Counted from the first letter of the stretch, positions 44,588 to 53,636 are shown. The stretch: 64,000 nucleotides of DNA from JAFEBO01 sp044221315 (GCA_044221315.1 JBGAPK010000006.1:109586-173585); one strand, 5' to 3'. The notes: generated from the sequence alone by a model not told the origin. Made by a program: numbers and translations.

Positions 44588-45547
44588 CTACGGGCACACC
44601 AGCAAGTCATACGACTGAATGAAGATGATGAAGTCGCCGTCGTCGACGACGCCATCAGAATTCAAATCGGCGGGGCAGCCCGCGGGCATGGACGGATCGG
44701 CGCAGTCGAGGATGTTGTACGCATTGTTGAAGATCACGAAGTCTGCGTCGTCCACAAGTCCGTCGCTGTTGAGATCGCCGAGGCAGACCGTTGCAATGTT
44801 GTACGTGCCGATGATTGGATGGTGCGCGACTTCGCTCGCGGGGGGCTGGGGCTGGCCGGTGAAGTTGGCGTAGAGCGCGATCTCGTTGAGAGGGTTGGCC
44901 GGCTCCAGGTCGTTGACGGATTGTCCGTAACCCCATTCGACAAGTGTGATCGATTCGCCGAGGGGGTTGAGCGACGGGATTGCGGGGACGTCGAGCAGGC
45001 TCGACGGCGACGGGAAGCCGAAGTAGGTGGGCCCGAACTGGAGGCCGAAGCGGCCGAGGAAGTTGTTCCATGCCGCGGCCTCGGCCTGCGAGGAGGCAAA
45101 GTCACCCGAGCCGGCCATGATGAACACGTTGCCGCCGGCGTTGACGTATTGCTGAAGCGCCGGGGCATTCGCGTCGCCGCTGCCCGCATTGCCACAGAGA
45201 AACACCCCTCGATAGCTAAGCAGTTTGGAAAGCGTGAGGGCGGAGCTATCGATGACCCATGTGTGTCCCAAGCCGATCATGTGAGCCTTGAGCTTCAAGC
45301 CGAGCACGCCCCGGGCGCCCCAAGGCGGGACCACGCCAGCGGTCGAGCAGACCAGGAATGATGATGGCGAGCCGCCGGTGAAGAAGGTCGCGACGTTGGT
45401 GGCGAGCTGGCCTGCCTGGGCGGGCGCGTCGGTGAAGGCCTGGTCGGAGAGGAGCCATTCATCGCCGATGGCGACGATGCGTCCGTTGGCGCCGAGTGCG
45501 GCGGTCGAAAAGAGTGCCGCCGTCAATGCGAAGAAACATGACTTCAT
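44588..45547 (-). CDS. secreted protein with GATase-like fold and dockerin-like C-terminus
   Basis: 319 residues from ATG 45547, with GGAGGG 8 nt upstream. Signal peptide MKSCFFALTAALFSTAALG. The body has the pattern of a class I glutamine-amidotransferase-like sandwich (IVAIGDEWLLSD, YRGVFLCGNAGSG, LQQYVNAGGNVFIMAGSGDF), but no catalytic Cys/His/Glu set can be assigned. Such domains occur in exported proteins of related bacteria. Two dockerin-like repeats end it (LNSDGLVDDADF, LNSDGVVDDGDF). Probably extracellular. Confidence 0.72.
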   Translation of the reverse strand: MKSCFFALTAALFSTAALGANGRIVAIGDEWLLSDQAFTDAPAQAGQLATNVATFFTGGSPSSFLVCSTAGVVPPWGARGVLGLKLKAHMIGLGHTWVIDSSALTLSKLLSYRGVFLCGNAGSGDANAPALQQYVNAGGNVFIMAGSGDFASSQAEAAAWNNFLGRFGLQFGPTYFGFPSPSSLLDVPAIPSLNPLGESITLVEWGYGQSVNDLEPANPLNEIALYANFTGQPQPPASEVAHHPIIGTYNIATVCLGDLNSDGLVDDADFVIFNNAYNILDCADPSMPAGCPADLNSDGVVDDGDFIIFIQSYDLLVCP

Positions 45548-45603
45548 GGTGCGTTCCCTCCGTCTCGCGCCGGAGTGAAGTGTCGCAAAGGAGGCGTGCC
45601 CCG

Positions 45604-45986
45604 TCAAGAGTTTTCTTGGGACCTGCGGGTGGCCGCGAACGGCTCATTTTCCTTCGCTGAGGGGTGCGCGATTCTGGTGACCGCGTCCGGGGGCGGAGTG
45701 TCGGGCTTTTTCTCCGTCGTTCGGAAGACCATCCATGCCAAGAGAGTAAACGGGGCGAAAAGCACGGAAGCGACGGTCCAGATCGCCTTTGGATGGATGT
45801 GAACGAGGCGAGGGCGGCCTCCGCGTCGGAAGGCTGCACCAAGCCGTTGAACACGGCGCCATTTGGCGTCGCGCGGGCGCGGATGATCTCTCGCACCATC
45901 ACATTCTCGGTCGGAAACTCCAGTGTGCGCCGGTTCGACGTGGTGCCGGCCGTAGTTTCGTCGGAAGCAACAAGTGTTGCTGGCAT
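45604..45986 (-). pseudogene. frameshifted paralogue of the PGPGW-type membrane protein gene
   Basis: Minus strand. One frame reads FPTENVMVREIIRA to EAALASFTS. Near 45797 the sense continues in another frame as PKAIWTVASVLFAPFTLLAW. The last part matches SFTNVQPEAIWSVAG and LFGPFVLWAWMVYR in the membrane protein at 46084-46776. The bulk of the membrane domain is missing. It is a truncated, frameshifted copy unless a sequencing error or recoding is involved. The rest of the 536-bp gap holds nothing recognised. Confidence 0.65.
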
Positions 45987-46083
45987 GGCGACAGAAAATC
46001 GCAAGTTGCAACCCCGTCCAAACCCTGATTTTCGCGGAATCGTCCCCGCGCCAACTCCTATGCAGGCCCGGCGACCAACCCCC

Positions 46084-46776
46084 TCATGCACCCTGATTCG
46101 CCGGACGTGCCGCGCGATACACCATCCACGCCCAAAGAACAAACGGCCCAAACAACGCCCCCGCCACGCTCCAGATCGCTTCCGGCTGCACGTTTGTAAA
46201 CGAATGCAGCGCCGCCGGAACACACCAATAGATGAACAGCGCCGGCAGCACGATCCAGCGAGGCGTCCGATCCACAACCTGCCGCGCCGCGTTCTGGATC
46301 GGCCCCGTGCGCCGGTTGATCTCCCGCTGCAGCCGCCGCGCCCACGCAAACTCGGTCGCGAGAATGCCGAACCCGATCGGAACGAGCAGCACCGGCCCCG
46401 GCCCGGGCAAGGGCGCGATCAGAATGCCCACGAGAATCACGCACGTGCCGGCGATGAGGATCCACAGCCGCCGGCTGTTACGCCGGAGCAGTTCAACCGC
46501 CGCGGCACCCGTTGTGAGCGCCACATTGATTCGCGTCTCGAAGATCCCGTAGATCAGCAGGCACGCCAGGATCGTCAGCAGCCCCAGCGCCACCCAGAAC
46601 GCGGGCGTGCGAACATCCTGCCCGCCGGAAGGCGGACCGGCGGCGAGAAGTGTGAAACCGTCGATTCGCATCGGCTGGAAAAGGAACTGAACCGCGCAAG
46701 CATCCTTGACCGATCCAGAACGCCCCAACATCGTTCGGATTTCATGAGGAGTGGTTGCATCCAGAGTGAATCTCAT
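46084..46776 (-). CDS. PGPGW-family transmembrane protein
   Basis: 230 residues with four membrane helices (about 58-78, 104-124, 127-145 and 175-225 as a pair). The signature IAPLPGPGPVLLVPIGFGIL followed by EFAWARR identifies the PGPGW family of putative transmembrane proteins, which has no known function. The first ~35 residues are poorly conserved and the start is uncertain: ATG 46776, 46728 and 46671 are all possible and none has a clear Shine-Dalgarno. It diverges from the beta-helix gene. A broken copy of its 3' part lies immediately downstream. Confidence 0.72.
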   Translation of the reverse strand: MRFTLDATTPHEIRTMLGRSGSVKDACAVQFLFQPMRIDGFTLLAAGPPSGGQDVRTPAFWVALGLLTILACLLIYGIFETRINVALTTGAAAVELLRRNSRRLWILIAGTCVILVGILIAPLPGPGPVLLVPIGFGILATEFAWARRLQREINRRTGPIQNAARQVVDRTPRWIVLPALFIYWCVPAALHSFTNVQPEAIWSVAGALFGPFVLWAWMVYRAARPANQGA

Positions 46777-46808
46777 GCGATCAAAGCGCTCGGCCCGATG
46801 CCGGAAGC

Positions 46809-48482
46809 ATGATCAATCCGCCCGGGCCCGACACCCTATCCCGAGACTTCGGCCGGCATCACCGTCTGCAAACCGGTCTCGCACGATCTCTCGCAACCCT
46901 GGGATGTGCCGCCGCTCTAAATTGTGCCGTTGGAAGTTCGCCAGAATCGCCACGAGTGATCTACGTGGACAAGTCCGCGCCCGCGGGAGGCGACGGTACC
47001 AGCTGGCAGAAAGCGTTCAACGACCTCCAGGACGCGATCAACTGCGCCACCGTCACCAGACCCCATACCGATCTCGAATTCCGGATGGCCCAAGGCACGT
47101 ACACGCCCGATCAGGGACATAAGAACCGAAACACACGATTCGACATGTCCCAAATGGGGAGCACGATCACGCTCTCGCTGCTGGGGTCCTTCGCGGGCCT
47201 GCAGGGCCCCGAGCCCGACCGACGCGACTACGTCTCAACCCGCACCATTCTCTCCGGCGACCTGAAGCACGACGACGGCGCCGAACTGACCAACCGCGCC
47301 GATAATTCGCTTTTCATACTGAGACTGAGTGCGCGAAAGTCTGCCACGGTCGACGGCGTCACCGTCCGCGGCTCAAGCAATGTCAACATTCCGTCCGGCG
47401 CATACAGCCTCGCTGTGTACGCAGACGTAAACACTTGGAGCGTGGTGCCGGGCCCGGCCAGCCTCCGGTTCACGCACTGCAACTTCGAGGAGAATCTCGG
47501 AAAGGACGGAGGAGCCGGCGCCGTCTTCGCCTCCGCCGAGGTTCTGCAGATTTCCGACTGTTCTTTTCGCGCCAACGTCAGCGAATCCTCCTCCGGCGGC
47601 GGGCTGACCGCGCTGTGCACCGATCCTTCCTCGTTCATCGAGGATTGCTTGTTCGAGTCGAATCGCGCCGAGAGCGGCGGCGGACTTCGCGCATCCGGCG
47701 GAATGCGCGTGGATCGCTGTTCGTTTTTCAACAATTCCGCGTCGTTCGGCGGGGCTCTCAGCGGCGATGTCCGCGCCACCGCCTGCCTCTTTGCGCACAA
47801 CACCGCGTCGGATCGCGGCGGCGCAATCCAGGCGTACGACTCGTTCACCATGCGTAGTTGCACCGTCGCGAACAATTCCGCGGGTTACGGAGGAGCTATC
47901 TCGGCTTACACCGGGCCGCTGCTGCTTATCAGCTCCATCTTCTGGGGCAACACCTCCACCCAGAAGGCACAACCAATTTATCTCAGCGATCACACCACGC
48001 CCCCGCGGATCGAATACTGCGTTCTTACAGGCGGCACCAGCAGCACATACACAGATCTCGGCCTGTCCGCCAATTTCGGCCCCGGAATTTCGAAACTCGA
48101 CCCACGCTTCATTCGCCCCGCCCAGCCCGCCGACCCGGCGAGCGCCTGGCCAACCTGGAATTATCGCCTCAAGCCCGGATCTCCCGCCATCGGCGCCGGC
48201 GGCGACCTCGTCGATTTTGACCTCGACGGCAATTTCTATTCCTCAACCCTCGGCCCGCCCGACGTCGGCGCTTACTTCATCACCTCGACAGCCTGCGCCG
48301 GCAACATCGCCCGCACCGACACCGTGGTGAACGACAACGACTTCGTCGCCTTCCTCCACGCCTACACGCTCATGATCTCCCCGCCCGCCGACCCCGCCGC
48401 CGACCTGAACCACGACGGCCTCGTCAACGACGCGGATTTTTCGCTCTTCGCCGTCGCGTACGACGCCATGCTCTGCCCGTGA
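46809..48482 (+). CDS. secreted right-handed beta-helix protein with dockerin-like C-terminus
   Basis: 557 residues. After a hydrophobic leader (LARSLATLGCAAALNCAVG) comes IYVDKSAPAGGDGTSW and AFNDLQDAI, the usual start of bacterial parallel beta-helix proteins. Short repeats follow from about 170 to 420 (FTHCNFEENLGKDGGAGAVF, IEDCLFESNRAESGGG, DRCSFFNNSASFGGAL). Near the end SPAIGAGG and PPDVGAY are typical cap motifs. Two degenerate dockerin-like repeats close it (TVVNDNDF, LNHDGLVNDADF). Probably an extracellular adhesin or polysaccharide-binding protein. Confidence 0.82.
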   Translation: MINPPGPDTLSRDFGRHHRLQTGLARSLATLGCAAALNCAVGSSPESPRVIYVDKSAPAGGDGTSWQKAFNDLQDAINCATVTRPHTDLEFRMAQGTYTPDQGHKNRNTRFDMSQMGSTITLSLLGSFAGLQGPEPDRRDYVSTRTILSGDLKHDDGAELTNRADNSLFILRLSARKSATVDGVTVRGSSNVNIPSGAYSLAVYADVNTWSVVPGPASLRFTHCNFEENLGKDGGAGAVFASAEVLQISDCSFRANVSESSSGGGLTALCTDPSSFIEDCLFESNRAESGGGLRASGGMRVDRCSFFNNSASFGGALSGDVRATACLFAHNTASDRGGAIQAYDSFTMRSCTVANNSAGYGGAISAYTGPLLLISSIFWGNTSTQKAQPIYLSDHTTPPRIEYCVLTGGTSSTYTDLGLSANFGPGISKLDPRFIRPAQPADPASAWPTWNYRLKPGSPAIGAGGDLVDFDLDGNFYSSTLGPPDVGAYFITSTACAGNIARTDTVVNDNDFVAFLHAYTLMISPPADPAADLNHDGLVNDADFSLFAVAYDAMLCP

Positions 48483-48512
48483 CCATTGGCGCGGCCATTG
48501 TTCACGGCGGGC
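48476..48512. terminator. imperfect inverted repeat after beta-helix gene
   Basis: GCCCGTGACCATTGGC and GCCATTGTTCACGGCGGGC pair imperfectly around GCG, overlapping the stop codon. It lies between two convergent genes and could terminate both. No T run. Confidence 0.3.
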
Positions 48513-48535
48513 CCTCAACCACCAGCCAAGACGCT

Positions 48536-48739
48536 TTATGCCGACTTCTTCATCGTCTTTGGCGCAACCTTCGCAACCACCGGCCCCGTCGCCGGAACCT
48601 GCTTGATCGCCTTCACTTCCTTCGCCGGCACGATCACCCACTTCTTCCGCCACACGTGATGCTTGCCACGGAGCGAGTTGGTCTTCCACTTCACCAGCCG
48701 CCGAACCTCGCCGTTTTCCATCGTCTTCAGAGTTGCCAT
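48536..48739 (-). CDS. small Lys-rich basic protein, unknown
   Basis: 67 residues from ATG 48739, with GCAGGA close upstream. Very basic, with LVKWKTNSLRGKHHVWRKK in the middle and an Ala/Pro/Lys tail (VVAKVAPKTMKKSA) like those of small nucleoid or ribosome-associated proteins. No family recognised. Confidence 0.55.
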   Translation of the reverse strand: MATLKTMENGEVRRLVKWKTNSLRGKHHVWRKKWVIVPAKEVKAIKQVPATGPVVAKVAPKTMKKSA

Positions 48740-48897
48740 GGTCCTGCTTTCCGGGCTTGGCCCGCGACCCCACGTCGCAAGCGCACGATGCCGCGCGCCG
48801 ACGAAAAATTGCGTCAACGTCGTTTCGGCCAGCTTTCCAGTTGGTCGCGAGGTGGAGTCCGTAAAGGATAGGTGCGCGAAACACGCTCCCCCGGCCC

Positions 48898-48903
48898 TAG
48901 CCT
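48898..48903 (+). promoter_or_regulatory. -10-like TAGCCT for leaderless DUF167 gene
   Basis: TAGCCT ends 6 nt before ATG 48910, with no Shine-Dalgarno. Confidence 0.45.
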
Positions 48904-48909
48904 CGCGGC

Positions 48910-49200
48910 ATGCCGATCGTCGAATCAACGGCCGAAGGCTGCCTGATCCGCCTCAAGGTTGTACCGGGCAGCTCGCGCGACGCGATCGCCGGAGTGCTCG
49001 GCGACCGCCTCAAGGTCAAGGTTGCCGCGGCACCCGAGGACGGCAAAGCAAACAAAGCCGTTTGCTCACTCCTGGCAAAGGCACTTGGCATCAAGACCCG
49101 CGATGTTGAAGTCGAATCCGGCCACTCGTCCCCCGAGAAGACGCTCCGAATCGCCGGCGTGCCCGCCGAACGGATTCAACGCCTCTTGAATCTCGGCTGA
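48910..49200 (+). CDS. DUF167 (YggU) family protein
   Basis: 96 residues, the standard size. Conserved features: LIRLKVVPGSSRDAI, the signature AAAPEDGKANKAV, and VEVESGHSSPEKTLRI. The fold is known from YggU/MTH637; the function is not. TAGCCT lies 6 nt before ATG. purE follows after 30 bp, but with its own TAGACT. Confidence 0.9.
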   Translation: MPIVESTAEGCLIRLKVVPGSSRDAIAGVLGDRLKVKVAAAPEDGKANKAVCSLLAKALGIKTRDVEVESGHSSPEKTLRIAGVPAERIQRLLNLG

Positions 49201-49216
49201 CCCTTCTGTCTCCCGC

Positions 49217-49222
49217 TAGACT
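49217..49222 (+). promoter_or_regulatory. -10-like TAGACT for leaderless purE
   Basis: TAGACT ends 8 nt before ATG 49231, with no Shine-Dalgarno. Confidence 0.45.
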
Positions 49223-49230
49223 CGCCCGCG

Positions 49231-49782
49231 ATGGAAAAACGCGCGCGCCCATTGTTAAGAACGAAGAACAGCACTCCGCTCGTCGGCATCATCATGGGCT
49301 CCAAGAGCGACCTCAAGACCATGCGTCACGCCGCCGAAGTGCTCGACGATCTTCAAGTTCCCTACGAGATCCTCGTCGTCTCCGCCCACCGCACCCCCGA
49401 CTGGCTCTTCACCTACGCGCAAAGCGCCGAAGTCCGCGGCCTGCAGGTCATCATCGCCGGCGCCGGCGGCGCCGCACACCTCCCCGGCATGACCGCGAGC
49501 AAGACAGTCCTCCCCGTCCTCGGCGTCCCCGTCGAGAGCCGCGCACTCAAGGGCCTAGATTCCCTCCTCTCGATCGCGCAAATGCCCGCCGGCATCCCCG
49601 TCGGCACGCTCGCCATCGGAAAAGCCGGCGCGATCAACGCCGGCCTGCTCGCCGCCGCGATTCTGGGAACTTCAAACGCTGCCATCCGGCGCCGCCTCGC
49701 TGCCTGGAGAGCCAAACGAACCAAAGACGTCATGCAATCCAAAGACATGAAGACCGAGATCCGGCGAATGCGCAAAGCCTAA
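49231..49782 (+). CDS. purE: 5-(carboxyamino)imidazole ribonucleotide mutase
   Basis: 183 residues. Class I PurE converts N5-CAIR to CAIR in purine synthesis, paired with PurK. Motifs: GIIMGSKSDLKTM, VVSAHRTPDWLF (catalytic His in SAHR), IAGAGGAAHLPGM, and LLSIAQMPAGIPVGTLAIG. The C-terminus has a basic tail of ~25 residues. purK lies 117 bp downstream, with an interspersed repeat in the gap. Confidence 0.96.
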   Translation: MEKRARPLLRTKNSTPLVGIIMGSKSDLKTMRHAAEVLDDLQVPYEILVVSAHRTPDWLFTYAQSAEVRGLQVIIAGAGGAAHLPGMTASKTVLPVLGVPVESRALKGLDSLLSIAQMPAGIPVGTLAIGKAGAINAGLLAAAILGTSNAAIRRRLAAWRAKRTKDVMQSKDMKTEIRRMRKA

Positions 49783-49846
49783 TTCTCAATCCAATCCCGC
49801 ACAACACCCCATGCCCAATTCGGATCTCAATCCCGTTTTCTCTTCG

Positions 49847-49882
49847 CCTTTCTCCGTGCTCTCTGTGTTCTCCGTGGTGAAT
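49847..49882. repeat. interspersed repeat-like sequence between purE and purK
   Basis: On the minus strand it reads TTCACCACGGAGAACACAGA followed by GAGCACGGAGAAAGG. From memory, variants of this string (ttcaccacrgagrmacagagrrcacagag) recur in intergenic DNA of many unrelated environmental bacteria. Its minus-strand reading gives the TTENTESTEKG peptide seen in spurious proteins. Confidence 0.5.
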
Positions 49883-49899
49883 GCCTTGAGGATTTTTCC

Positions 49900-51054
49900 A
49901 TGCTGATCGGCGTCCTCGGTGCCGGTCAACTCGGCATGATGCTCGCCCAAGCCGGAAAAACCCTCGGCCACTCCTTCCGCTTCCTCGACCCCGCACCAGA
50001 TTCTCCCGCATCCAAATGCGGCGAACACATCGTCGCTCCTTACGACGACCGCGAAGCCCTTACCCGTTTCGCCCGCGGCCTCGACCTCGCAACCTGGGAG
50101 TTTGAAAACGTCCCCTGCGAATCCGTCCGCCGCCTCGCCGATCGCATCCCCGTCCGCCCCGCCGTCGCTCTCCTCGAACTCGCGCAGGATCGCCTGTTGG
50201 AAAAGCGTCTCTTTGAGGAGATCGGCCTCCGCCCCGCCCCGCACGCTCCGGTTTCTTCCCGCCTCGACCTTGAGCACGCCGCCCGCTCGCTCGGCCTCCC
50301 CTGCATCCTCAAGACCCGCCGCATGGGATACGACGGCAAGGGCCAGTTCGTCCTCCGGCGTGATTCCGACATCGACCGCTCCTGGAACGAACTCGGCCCG
50401 CACGGCGAACTTGTCCTCGAAGGCTTTGTCGAATTCGAATGTGAGGTCTCGCTGATCGCCTGCCGCGGCCTCGGCTCGGACCCATCCCCGCGCGATCAGT
50501 CTCAACCCCGCGGCGCCGAGATCGTCTTCTACCCCATGCCTGTAAACGTCCACCGCGACGGAATCCTCCGTGTCTCACGCGTCGGCGAGGGAGCCGAGCT
50601 CGAGCCGGAACTTGAACGCGAAGCCCACGCCGCCGTCTCCAAATTGCTTGACGGTTTCGGCTACACCGGCGTCCTCACGGTCGAGTTCTTTGTCGTTCGT
50701 CGCGGCAGCAACGGGCGCGGGCTCATCGCCAACGAGATCGCCCCGCGCGTCCACAACAGCGGTCACTGGTCCATCGAAGGCGCCACCGCCAGCCAGTTCG
50801 AAAACCACTGCCGCGCCATCACCGGCACCCAACTCGGCTCCCCCTCGCTGAAATACCCCGCCGCCGCCATGCTCAACATCGTCGGAGAAGAGCCCGACCC
50901 CTCACTCGTCCGCTCTATCCCCGGAGCCTCCATCCATATGTACGGAAAGCAGCCGCGCCCGGGGAGAAAACTCGGTCACATCACAATCAGCGGCAGCCGC
51001 GAAACGGTGGACGAGGGCGTCCGCCGCGCCGGCCGCCTTCCGGGCGTTGGTTGA
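49900..51054 (+). CDS. purK: 5-(carboxyamino)imidazole ribonucleotide synthase
   Basis: 384 residues, ATP-grasp family. It makes N5-CAIR from AIR, ATP and bicarbonate. Motifs: IGVLGAGQLGMMLAQAG, ATWEFENVP, KTRRMGYDGKGQ (ATP-binding), EGFVEFECEVSLI, EIAPRVHNSGHWSIEGA, and a C-terminal IHMYGK with RPGRKLGHI. GAGG lies 8 nt before ATG. It follows purE. Confidence 0.96.
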   Translation: MLIGVLGAGQLGMMLAQAGKTLGHSFRFLDPAPDSPASKCGEHIVAPYDDREALTRFARGLDLATWEFENVPCESVRRLADRIPVRPAVALLELAQDRLLEKRLFEEIGLRPAPHAPVSSRLDLEHAARSLGLPCILKTRRMGYDGKGQFVLRRDSDIDRSWNELGPHGELVLEGFVEFECEVSLIACRGLGSDPSPRDQSQPRGAEIVFYPMPVNVHRDGILRVSRVGEGAELEPELEREAHAAVSKLLDGFGYTGVLTVEFFVVRRGSNGRGLIANEIAPRVHNSGHWSIEGATASQFENHCRAITGTQLGSPSLKYPAAAMLNIVGEEPDPSLVRSIPGASIHMYGKQPRPGRKLGHITISGSRETVDEGVRRAGRLPGVG

Positions 51055-51162
51055 GCGTCGATCGCGTTCCGGTCGATACAGAGTCGCCCGCGAGCACGGC
51101 AAAAAGCGGTGTTTTGCCCGTTTCCAGCCCAGTCAACCGCCCGAACGCCGCCCGGAAAGAAC

Positions 51163-51168
51163 TAGACT
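51163..51168 (+). promoter_or_regulatory. -10-like TAGACT upstream of protease gene
   Basis: TAGACT lies 42 nt before ATG 51211, leaving room for a leader with an AAGGA ribosome-binding site. Confidence 0.35.
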
Positions 51169-51210
51169 GCCCCCGTCCCGGTACACATGTATCTCTTGAA
51201 AGGAACCTGC

Positions 51211-53451
51211 ATGCGAATTCGCGTCCGGAAGATGTTGGTGCTGATCGCGGGGCTGACGCTCGGAACAGCGGGCGGCTGCCGCATCTCCGCGGGCGCCGAA
51301 CTCGCGCCCCCCGTCACCGATCAGCTCAAAGACGAACTGCGCGCCATGGTGCAGTCCGCCCGCGACAAGGTCTTCCCGGCCCTCGTCAATATCTCCGTCG
51401 TCACAACCAGTTTCGAGGGCGGCGAAGAGGCCAAGGGCGGCGCCACCGGCAGCGGCACCATCATCAGCAAGCAGGGCCACGTCCTCACCAACCAGCACGT
51501 CGTCAACGACGGCAGGAAGTTCAAGGTCACACTCGCCGATCGAACCATCGTCCCCGCCAAGCTCGTCGGCGAGGACCCGCTCACCGACCTGGCCATCCTT
51601 CAGATCGACATGAAGGAACTGCCCAACGGCACCGAGCTCGCCGTCGCCGAATTTGGTGATTCCAACAAGCTCTCCATCGGCGACACCGTGATGGCCATGG
51701 GCTCGCCCTTCGCCCTCTCCCGCAGCGTCACGCTCGGCATCGTCAGCAACACCGAACGCGTCTTCACCAGCGGCTTCCTGCGAGAAGAGGTAGAGGAAAT
51801 GCAGGGCGAAGCCGGCACCACCGGCACCTTCACCCGCTGGATCCAGCACGACGCCGCCATCAACCCCGGAAATTCCGGCGGCCCGCTTGTCAACCTCGAA
51901 GGAAAGCTGGTTGGTGTCAACACACTCGGCGGCAGCAACATGGGCTTCGCCAGCCCGGGCAACCTCGCCCGCCAGGTCGCCGACGCGATCATCAAGGACG
52001 GCGAGGTCATCCGCTCCTGGATCGGCCTCAGTTTCAAGAACATTCGCGACACCGGCTTCGACGACGGCGTCCTGATCAATTCCGTCGTCGACGACTCCCC
52101 CGCATACGAGTCCGGTCTCCGCGCGGGAGACCGTGTCGTTGAGATCGACGGCAAGCCCATCACCATCCGCTTTGTCGAGGAAGTCCCGCCGCTCGTCAAG
52201 AGCATCGCAGATCGCCCCGTCGGCAGCCAGGTCAAGATCGCCTACGTCCGCAACGGCGAAAAGAGAGACGCCACGATCACGACCAAGAAACTCCTCCGCG
52301 AACGGGGCGATCGCGCCGCCCTCCGTCTCTGGGGTGTCACTATCGCCGAGATCACCGAGAAACTCGCCGAAGATCTCCACCTCACCAACCGCGACGGCGT
52401 CTTCGTCACTGGGGTCAAGGGCGGCAGCCCCGGCGAACTCGCCGAGCCCGCGCTCCAGGGAGGCGACATCATCAAGACCATCGGCGGCAAGCCGGTTAAG
52501 TCCGTCCACGACGCCATCGCCGCGTACAAGGCCATCATGAACCCCGACGACAAGAACGGGGACAAAAACGGGGACAAGGCCGAAGGCGAAAAGAAGGAAG
52601 CTGCCAAGCCCGCCGAAACCGCCTCCAAAATCCCGGAATTTCTACTCATCGAGTTCGACCGCAGGGGCAAAAGCCAGGCGACGCTCATCAAACCCCGCCC
52701 CGATAAGAAGGAAGACCCGCCCCGCGAGGTTGCCAAGGCCTGGCTCGGCGTCGCCACTCAGCCAGTCTTGCGAGACCTGGCCCGCGAAATGGGTCACGAG
52801 GGCCAGACCGGCTATCGCATCACCCGCATCTACCCCGGCACCCTCGCCGAGAAGAGCGGCCTCAAGATCGGCGACGTCATCGTCGCCCTCGACGCCGACA
52901 AGATGAACGTCAAGGGCATGCAGGACGCCGGCGCCCTCCAGCGCAAGATCCGTGGCCTCAAGGTCGATAGTGACGCCACCGTAAAGGTCCTGCGCAAGGG
53001 CAGCGACGGCAAGGTCGCCCCCGAAGAAATCAAGGTAACCCTCGAACGCACCCGCCTCTCCCCCGAAGAAGCCCGGCGCGACAGCAACAAGGATTTTGAA
53101 CTTACGATCCGCGAACTGACCTTCTTCGACCGCGACGACAACCGCTGGGAAGAGACGGTTCAGGGGGTCATCGTCGCCGGAGCCGAACCGTTGGGTTGGG
53201 CCGGCTCCTCCGGCATCCGCAGCGGCGACCTCATCCAGCGGATCAGCGTTCCCAGCGATAAAACCGGGGCCGAGAAGTGGAGCGAGACCATCACCGACAT
53301 CGACGGCTATAGAAAGGTAATGGAACGCCTCGCCAAGGAGCAGCCTTCCCGGGTGACCATGGGTATTTTGCGCGATAATCGCGCCATGTACCGCTACCTC
53401 GAGCCCGAATGGAAGCCCACGGTGCAGGGCGAGGGGAAGCAGGGCGGCTAA
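51211..53451 (+). CDS. HtrA/DegP-like serine protease with three PDZ domains, probable lipoprotein
   Basis: 746 residues from ATG 51211 (AAGGA upstream). Signal peptide MRIRVRKMLVLIAGLTLGTAGG followed by Cys suggests lipidation. Trypsin-like domain: TNQHVVND (His96), DPLTDLAIL (Asp126), NPGNSGGP (Ser222), all intact. PDZ-type domains follow at about 270-350, 370-450 (WGVTIAEITEKLAEDL) and 510-610 (WLGVATQPVLRDL, PGTLAEKSGLKIGDVIVAL), then a further C-terminal module. It is longer than DegP (about 475), with a Lys/Asp-rich linker. Likely envelope protein quality control. Confidence 0.93.
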   Translation: MRIRVRKMLVLIAGLTLGTAGGCRISAGAELAPPVTDQLKDELRAMVQSARDKVFPALVNISVVTTSFEGGEEAKGGATGSGTIISKQGHVLTNQHVVNDGRKFKVTLADRTIVPAKLVGEDPLTDLAILQIDMKELPNGTELAVAEFGDSNKLSIGDTVMAMGSPFALSRSVTLGIVSNTERVFTSGFLREEVEEMQGEAGTTGTFTRWIQHDAAINPGNSGGPLVNLEGKLVGVNTLGGSNMGFASPGNLARQVADAIIKDGEVIRSWIGLSFKNIRDTGFDDGVLINSVVDDSPAYESGLRAGDRVVEIDGKPITIRFVEEVPPLVKSIADRPVGSQVKIAYVRNGEKRDATITTKKLLRERGDRAALRLWGVTIAEITEKLAEDLHLTNRDGVFVTGVKGGSPGELAEPALQGGDIIKTIGGKPVKSVHDAIAAYKAIMNPDDKNGDKNGDKAEGEKKEAAKPAETASKIPEFLLIEFDRRGKSQATLIKPRPDKKEDPPREVAKAWLGVATQPVLRDLAREMGHEGQTGYRITRIYPGTLAEKSGLKIGDVIVALDADKMNVKGMQDAGALQRKIRGLKVDSDATVKVLRKGSDGKVAPEEIKVTLERTRLSPEEARRDSNKDFELTIRELTFFDRDDNRWEETVQGVIVAGAEPLGWAGSSGIRSGDLIQRISVPSDKTGAEKWSETITDIDGYRKVMERLAKEQPSRVTMGILRDNRAMYRYLEPEWKPTVQGEGKQGG

Positions 53452-53487
53452 AACCACCTCCTGCCTCCCGAAAATCGGGTGAACCGA

Positions 53488-53496
53488 TGTGGATAA
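53488..53496 (-). other. perfect DnaA-box 9-mer
   Basis: TGTGGATAA on the plus strand is TTATCCACA on the minus. It is single in this intergenic gap, and a chance match is likely. Confidence 0.2.
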
Positions 53497-53636
53497 ACTC
53501 CGGCCCTCGGTCCGGTTGCGGACCGGCGTGCAACCCCCGGGCGGGGCCACACGGATGGATGAATTGATTGAGCGGGGACGATTTGGACGAGGGGTAGCGG
53601 CTCCTTTGATTGACGGCTGATTCTGCGAGGTGATTC

